NCBI GenBank assembly: GCA_032622095.1
Contig: CP136065.1
Coordinates: 41,143,503-41,207,502, forward strand
DNA length: 64,000 nt
Origin: Siphonodentalium dalli
Taxonomy: Eukaryota > Mollusca > Scaphopoda > Gadilida > Siphonodentaliidae
Direction of reading: 5' to 3'
Under the pieces are notes generated by a model that was given only the letters and a program-made list of their open reading frames with translations, was not told the DNA's origin and did not search any database. A program made the translations under genes and the position numbers. Of this stretch, positions 59,240-64,000 are shown piece after piece. Each line of letters begins with the position of its first letter. The stretch's first letter is position 1.

Positions 59240-59465
59240 TCCCCACCCAGGTGTACCTTGGTGTTATTCACCCAGGTGTTCCTTGGTGTTTCCTACCCAT
59301 GTGTACCTTGGTGTTTCCCACCCAGTTGTACCTTGGTGTTTTCTTACCCAGGTGTACCTTGGTGTTTTCTTACCCAGGTGTACCTTGGTGTTTTCCTGCC
59401 CAGGTGTACCTTGGTGTTTCCTTACCTGGGTGTACCTTGGGGTTTTCTAACCCAGGTGCATCTCA
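59240..59465 (+). repeat. 27-bp minisatellite, forward arm
   Basis: About eight units of CCCAGGTGTACCTTGGTGTT plus TTCTTA. The VPWCFLTQVYLG-like frames are translations of this repeat. Confidence 0.92.
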
Positions 59466-59475
59466 ATGGGAAATC

Positions 59476-59835
59476 CACCTGGGTAAGAAAACACCAAGGT
59501 ACACCGGCGTAAGAAAACACCAAGGTACACCTGGGTGGGGAACACCCAGATAGGAAACACCAGGGTACACCTGGGTGAATAACACCAAGGTACACCTGGG
59601 TGGGAAACACCCAGGTAGGAAACACCAGGGTACACCTGGGTGAATAACACCTAGGTAACCTGGGTGGGAAACACCCAGGTAGGAAACATCAGGGTACACC
59701 TGGGTGAATAACACCATGGTACACCTGGGTGGGGAAACACCCAGGTAGGAAACACCAGGGTACACCTGGGTGGGAAACACCCATGTAGGGTACACCTGGG
59801 TGTGGTCACCTGGGTAATTACACCCAGGTTTATCC
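59476..59835 (-). repeat. 27-bp minisatellite, reverse arm
   Basis: Units of ACACCAAGGTACACCTGGGT plus GGGAA or GAATA, the reverse complement of the forward arm. Together with 59240-59465 they form a large imperfect palindrome. Confidence 0.92.
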
Positions 59836-59996
59836 ATACCAGGGTTTTTTATCCAGTTTCAGGTGGGTAAATCATAGTAAAACCCAGGTTTTGCGGGGTC
59901 TTGATGGTTGGTGGATGTCTTGGTAGATAGATTTTTACCTGGGTTTCGGCCCAAAAAACCTGGGTGGATTTACCCAGGTACATTTTTATATGGGGC

Positions 59997-60738
59997 TGGT
60001 ATTTAGTCCGAGATCGCCGCCATAGGCTTCTTATAACACGAGTTACGCCCAGGGTTTGTGGCGGGAATTCTTGGTGTATTTTACTCAATTTACCTCTCAA
60101 ATCAATACATGATGCTATATACATCGGAAATATTCCGGTTGATTGCCACTAACGTCGCTTTTTTTTATATGTTTGTTTACGTTTTAACTGAAAGCCGAGT
60201 GTTCCGAAGAACTACGGCATTGTCCGGAGTTTGTTTTGGCGGAGACGAATTTCGATACAAACAAGATGGCAGCCGCCATATTTATTCTAATGCTCGTTGT
60301 GTTTACACTGTTTTAAACTGTGAGAGGGTTGTAATTCCCGTAAATTATTTAATATATTACATTTATATCTTCAATATTTACTTAATATATTTATTTATTG
60401 CCACACATAATTACAATTACAATGGAGAATTCATCGCCATATGCGTGGTTAGTCGAAAATCTACGGAATATTTTCACCGGAAAATGCCGAACACAGTTCG
60501 CATAAAAATATGTCAACAATGCGGTAAATGTCTCTTTTCACATTAAATTACCGCTTTCAATTCACAGCTGATGTGGGGTTCAGATCAAATATCATGTCTT
60601 CTGCGGAAAAAAATCCGTTTATTGTCGCAATTGTGATATTTTATTTCATATAATTGTGGTTTTATTTGAGCGGGTCACGAACGCTTATATAACTCGTGTT
60701 ATAAGAAGCCTATGGCGGCGATCTCGGACTAAATACCA
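59997..60738. mobile_element. 742-bp element with 49-bp perfect TIRs and a 2-bp GC duplication
   Basis: TGGTATTTAGTCCGAGATCG and the next 29 bp (59997-60045) are exactly reverse-complemented at 60690-60738. GC at 59995-59996 and 60739-60740 flanks it. The reverse complement of 46170-46215 has the same flanks joined with one GC (ATATGGGGCATCTCCATC), which is the empty site. The 162-codon frame inside starts at GTG and is rich in I/Y; I do not believe it. The superfamily is unknown. Confidence 0.82.
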
Positions 60739-60985
60739 GCATCTCCATCCCAATATCTTAGCTGGTTTTAGTACGAGAAGACTTGGACTAGCACGAACAC
60801 GTGCAATGATGACAACACTACTGTCTTCACACCTGCGCTACATTGTAGCCACTCACTAATGTCCCCGCGTCCGTGAATTTTTTAATTCTGTTCGATTTGA
60901 TTTCAATTTCAACCTTTCATGACTGTAGTTTCCTGAAAGTGTGCGAAATCCCTGCTGTGCCAATGCATTCTCTTATATATGCGAG
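60739..60985. other. Continuation of the host repeat
   Basis: GCATCTCCATCCCAATATCT..GACTTGGACTAGC matches the reverse complement of 46140-46196. The remainder is unassigned. Confidence 0.55.
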
Positions 60986-61620
60986 TCGCCCATAGGGTCA
61001 AGGTCAAAAGTACCCGTCGAAATCCATCCGGTTTTACCCGATTTGACCTTGAATTGATCATTTTGAAGGTCAAGGTCAGGTCGGGGTCACGATTTGACCC
61101 GTCCAAAACACTCAGTGGACAAAAGTAACCCTATGTATCAAATTTCGTGGAAATCTCATCAAAATTCGCGATTTGACCTTGAATTGACCCGATTTCAAGG
61201 TCAAGGTCACGTCGCACGGGCAAAATGAATAGGCTTATGAGACTCCCCAAACGAAAATATCCCTAGACACTAATTTTCATCAAAATCCCGTGATATTCGG
61301 GCGTTTGACATTGAAATGACCTGATTTCAAGGTCAAGGTCACGTCGCACGGGTAAATTAATAGGTATATGCCACTCCCCGACCGAAAGTACCTCCACATA
61401 CCAAGTTTCATCGAAATCCCGTGATATTCGGGCGTTTGACCTTGAAATGACCCGATTTCAAGGTCAATGTCACGTCGCACGGGCAAATTAACAGACCCAT
61501 GCCACTCCACGGCCGAAAGTACCCCCACATACGAAGTTTCATCGAAATCGAATCGGTCGTTTTCGAGTCCATCGCGAACAGACAGACACACATATCTTCC
61601 AAAAATATATAATAGACTAG
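60985..61620. repeat. AAGGTCAAGGTCACG repeat element, member 1
   Basis: About 130-bp internal units (TTTGACCTTGAAATGACCCG, CAAGGTCAAGGTCACGTCGC, ACGGGCAAAT, GTTTCATCGAAATCCCGTGA). It ends with TTTTCGAGTCCATCGCGAAC, AGACAGACACACA and ATATATAATAGACTAG. Confidence 0.8.
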
Positions 61621-62580
61621 AAGGTGACCCGACTTCGTCCGGGATTTGACCTTGAATTGTCCATTTTGAAGGTCAATGTCAAGTGGGGTCACGATTTGAC
61701 CAGTCCAAAACACTGCCCGGACAAAAGTACCCGACAAATATGCCCGTCGAAATCCATCCGGTTTTACCCGATTTGACCTTGAATTGATCATTTTGAAGGT
61801 CAAGGTCAGATCGACTTCGTCCGGGCTTTGACCTTGAATTGTCCAGTTTGAAGGTCAAGGCCAAGTGGGGTCACGAATTGACCAGTCCAAAACACTGCCC
61901 GGACAAAAGTACCCGTCGAAATCCATCCGGTTTTACCCGATTTGACCTTCAAGGACAAGGTCTCGTCGCACGAGCAAATGAATAGGCTTGAGACTCCCCA
62001 TGCGAAAGTATCTCTAGACACTAATTTTCATCGAAATCCCGTGATATTCGGGCGTTTGACCTTGAAATGACCCTATTTCAAGGTCAATGTCACGTCGCAG
62101 GGGCAAATGGATAGACTCCCCGTACGAAAGTATCCCCACATACCAAGTTTCATCGAAACCCCATGATATTTGGGCGTTTGACCTTGAAATTACCCGATTT
62201 CACTCAATTGATCATTTCGACTCGACCCGTCAAAAACACTCAGTGGACAATAGTAACCACACGAATCAAATTTCGTCGAAATCCCATCAAAATTGGCGAT
62301 TTGACCTTGAATTGACCCGATTTCAAGGTCAAGGTCACGTCGCACGGGCAAATGAATATGCTTATGAGACTCCCCATATGAAAGTATCCCCACATACCAA
62401 GTTTCATCGAAATCCCGTGATATTCGGGCGTTTGACCTTGAAACTACCAGAATTCAAGGTCAAGGTCACGTCGCACGGGCAAATTAATAGGCCTATTTCA
62501 TCGAAATTGGGTCGGCCGTTTTCGAGTCCATCGCGAACAGACACACACACACAGATCTTCCAAAATATATAATAGACTAG
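61621..62580. repeat. AAGGTCAAGGTCACG repeat element, member 2
   Basis: Begins right after the tail of member 1 with AAGGTGACCCGACTTCGTCC and ends with the same tail (62519-62580). The following DNA begins ACGATGAGCCCGACGTTGTC, perhaps the head of a third, truncated member. Confidence 0.8.
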
Positions 62581-62669
62581 ACGATGAGCCCGACGTTGTC
62601 CGGGCTATTCAAAAACCAAATTTCAAGTCGATAGCTCTACCCAGAAAAAAAAGTGGCCGCAGACTCCAG

Positions 62670-63750
62670 ACAAGATGGCGTGCATCATGGCGGCCATTTA
62701 TTTTAAATGCACCATGTATCTTTGATCGCCGTTATAGTAAAGATGATATCACATGCGGTCTTGTTTTCTGCTCGATTCGTTATGCTAATATACAACCCTT
62801 ACAAATTAGCTAAAAATCCGACACCAGAATCCAAGATGGCCGCCGAAATGTGAAAATATGCTATTTTTCTGACATGTTACCACCTTTCGTTTGTCTCTGT
62901 GGGAAAATGTTGGTATCTTTGCATCATGTTATACATTTATCATATAGAGGAGTCATTTTCGACCACATGGGGACCATAATATACATTCATTGCGGGATAT
63001 TTTTGTCCGATATCACGTTTTCCCAAATGCCGGTATAATAGGTCAAAACCGAATCTACGTTATAACGCGATGTAATGTTTCGAATCAATGAATGTTATCG
63101 CTATTATAACAACACCCATGCATATATATGTGCAGGAGATACTCGAGCTATGATTCCTCTTATACCTAAGTTAAGGAATATTTACCCAAATCCAAGATGG
63201 CGGCCAAAATGGCCACCAGAAATAAAAAATCGCCGAAAATCACCCATTTTAACATCAGTGAGCATTATTGTCATGAAAACTCCACACCTGCTTAGTATTG
63301 TGAGTTGGGAACACTTAGGCGAAGAACTTTCCTTGTACCATATCCAAATAAAAGTACCCCAAATCCAAAATGGCGCCCACAATGGCGGACAGATTTTGAA
63401 AAATCACCGAAATTCCCTCACATTTACATCATTGGGCATTATTGTCGAGACAACTCCATCCATGCGTACAGTTGAGTTGGAAATACTTAGGTGAAGTAAT
63501 TACCTTACATCTCAAGCAAGAAATGGTTTTCCAAATCGAAGATGGCGGCCAAAATTGCGACCGAAATTTGAAAATACGCCTACATTCCTTTACTTTCTTA
63601 GGGTGGGCGTTATTGATTCGCGATTTCTACCCACCATTACATGTTGATATGTATTAATTATTCATTAGGGTTTGGCAAGTGATCCTCACAGTCAATATGG
63701 CGGCCAGAAATTGAAAAGAAGCCGATATTATCACATACTAATTTCAACTT
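62670..63750. repeat. GATGGCGGCC-module repeat, uninterrupted copy
   Basis: Matches 5895-6511 and 7538-7825 in one run, so it lacks the 1017-bp insertion. AAGATGGCGGCC or close variants occur at 62672, 62835, 63194, 63368, 63538 and 63697. Frames through it are repeat translations. Confidence 0.8.
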
Positions 63751-64000
63751 TTTGTCATAATATCGATTTGTATAGACGAAACGGTACATAATATAAGCCA
63801 TATATTAGTTCCAATGTAAGTCATAGCCTTTTGGAATGATGAAAACCCACAATCGCGATGTGGCATTTCAAAATCCATTCTCCACTAAGGGCTCATACTG
63901 GCCGTAACCGTATATAGGGGCGCCGAATAGTCATATTATGACTTCCAAGAATCACAACACCAGTACCTGTCTTGTCGAATATCTCCCAGCAGAGAAGAAT
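63751..64000. other. Unassigned right flank
   Basis: No gene or repeat boundary seen. Confidence 0.4.

Noticed and set aside
59151-59837. Overlapping frames on both strands reading VPWCFLTQVYLG-like repeats
   Set aside because: They are translations of the 27-bp minisatellite in several frames at once.
60058-60546. 162-codon frame inside the 742-bp TIR element
   Set aside because: It begins at GTG, is rich in I/Y/F from AT-rich DNA, and shows no domain. Chance is more likely than a transposase.

Overview
This window looks like nuclear DNA from a marine invertebrate, most likely a mollusc. It is AT-rich (roughly two-thirds A+T by eye), has almost no long open frames, and shows splice-site-delimited exons. 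It is packed with inverted-repeat transposon remnants, minisatellites, (GTCC)n and GACA tracts, and ACATGTA-rich spacers of a kind familiar from bivalve and gastropod genomes. The mollusc call is inference. I see no prokaryotic operon, no rRNA, no convincing tRNA and no CRISPR array.

Layout. 129-7930 holds two tandem members of one non-coding repeat family rich in AAGATGGCGGC-type motifs. The first is an internally deleted form of the second, and the second carries a minisatellite in two opposite orientations and a 1-kb insertion with a 9-bp target duplication. A further piece of this family lies at 62670-63750. A single-exon-looking coding region for an aerolysin/ETX-MTX2-like pore-forming protein sits on the minus strand at 9433-10297. 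From 14095 a degenerate satellite leads into a broken MULE-type transposon gene (15270-17800) with a transposase tail, SWIM zinc finger, Ulp1/C48 protease and PHD finger. The 3' part of this gene and about 3.9 kb downstream form a near-identical tandem triplication (16723-31607, unit 4974 bp). Each unit also carries a compact candidate two-exon microgene with TATA box, strong start context and matching splice sites.

31.6-34.7 kb is satellite DNA (82-bp, about 160-bp and about 36-bp units). 36-46 kb holds foldback elements, an about 145-bp dimeric repeat array and TTAA-flanked MITEs. 46.2-48.6 kb is a minisatellite followed by a 2.1-kb array of an about 46-bp unit. 50-57.7 kb contains paired inverted MITEs (TWA-flanked, TTAA-flanked and TA-flanked families). 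59.2-60.9 kb is an inverted minisatellite with a 742-bp TIR element inserted beside it. 61-62.6 kb is a tandem repeat ending twice in the same tail.

Functionally the window is a mobile-element graveyard with two plausible host genes, the aerolysin-like exon and the triplicated microgene. Several elements can be dated or delimited from within the window, because related copies supply the empty target site.
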